Source: Thunnus maccoyii (Eukaryota; Chordata; Actinopteri; Scombriformes; Scombridae). Taken from it: a stretch of 64,000 nucleotides of DNA. Positions 63,399 through 64,000 of the stretch are shown here, piece after piece. The number at the start of each line of letters is the position of its first letter. Within the stretch, counting starts at the first letter, position 1. The stretch is taken from positions 14,525,501 to 14,589,500 of the forward strand of contig NC_056551.1 in the NCBI RefSeq assembly GCF_910596095.1. Reading direction: 5' to 3'. The notes below the pieces were generated by a model that did not search any database, was not told where the DNA came from, and worked only from the letters and a program-made list of their open reading frames with translations. Position numbers and translations under genes: made by a program.

Positions 63399-64000
63399 AA
63401 GTGGATTTATCTTTAGAGGACAACATATCCGTGCCCTTTTCATGTCCACTTGGCCGTTTGTCACATCCACGGTGACGAAGCTGGATAACTTTCTCTATTG
63501 CTTTCTTCTCTCTTAGATATTGCATCTTTGAATCGAGGTGTTACGTGCAATGAGAACTTCTTTTGTGAAACTTGAAGGGTTGGGGGTGGGGGGAAGTAAA
63601 ACAAAAGAATCTACAACAACATGTCAGTAAAAATCAAAGCTAGTCAGTGTAACTCAAAACTTATGTGTTTAAAAATAACAGACTCTTTCCTCCATGCCAT
63701 TTTCTCCTTTTGGTATGAATTGAATAAATCAGGAAATTTTAGTAAAATGGGCACTTTGATATGTTTAAGTAGAAACCCATCATGTTCATACGATGCTTAA
63801 TGTGTGTGTTACATGGAGGGACATTGTGGAATGTGAGCTGCGGACTCCCCCGTGGTGTTAAGCTGCTTTGTCTTTTTTTTTTTGTTTTTTAAAAATCTCA
63901 TTTTATTTTTGTTTTATTTATTTTTACTTACTCAGAATGTGAATATTACTGTATGGGGTCACTGGATAAAGTCAGAGTTTATTCATTTTTTAAAATGTTT
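63399..64000 (+). other. taok3: taok3 3' UTR and flank
   Basis: Sequence after the TGA at 63396-63398. A canonical AATAAA lies at 63723-63728, giving a ~340-bp 3' UTR. T-rich sequence follows to the window end. Confidence 0.6.

Overview
The window is nuclear DNA of a ray-finned (teleost) fish. The genes are multi-exon with GT-AG introns and vertebrate-type proteins. Introns and intergenic stretches hold teleost-style repeats: short DNA transposons, tRNA-derived SINEs, an L2-like LINE, and long CA/GT/GA microsatellites. I see no CRISPR array, operon, tRNA or rRNA. Exons were read by eye from splice sites and codon phase, and family names come from remembered protein motifs, not from a database search.

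Layout. (1) 618-1736 (+): the last two exons of an unrecognised coiled-coil gene ending in a 36-residue charged repeat, followed by a 1.1 kb pyrimidine-only minisatellite. (2) 4153-10087 (-): the first three coding exons of ssh1 (slingshot cofilin phosphatase 1); the phosphatase exons lie beyond the left edge, so the coiled-coil gene appears to sit antisense inside an ssh1 intron. (3) 11188-17354 (-): svop, a 12-TM synaptic-vesicle transporter-like protein, with 15 readable exons. (4) 17.4-23.4 kb: repeats, a CpG-richer block at 21 kb and two possible upstream promoters. (5) 23416-35524 (+): myo1h, complete in 32 exons, 1046 codons. (6) 36952-45563 (+): susd2, complete in 16 exons, 812 codons. 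(7) 47867-48971 (+): a three-exon small heat-shock protein of HSPB1/HSP27 type, 204 aa, behind a TATA box. (8) 53203-63398 (+): the C-terminal coiled-coil half of taok3. The kinase domain is absent from the window, and an in-frame stop falls at the start of the second exon. An L2-like LINE fills its 3.5 kb intron.

Context. From general knowledge, SSH1, SVOP and MYO1H lie together on human 12q24.11 and TAOK3 on 12q24.23, so the fish order looks like a rearranged and thinned version of that region. DAO, USP30, ALKBH2, UNG, ACACB and FOXN4 are not seen here. The genes do not form a pathway. Shared themes are actin (ssh1, myo1h), membranes and vesicles (svop, susd2) and stress (the small heat-shock protein, and TAO kinase in its full-length form).

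The most unusual items are the kinase-less taok3 with its in-frame TAG, the nested coiled-coil gene flanked by purine-only and pyrimidine-only repeats, and two candidate GC-AG introns.
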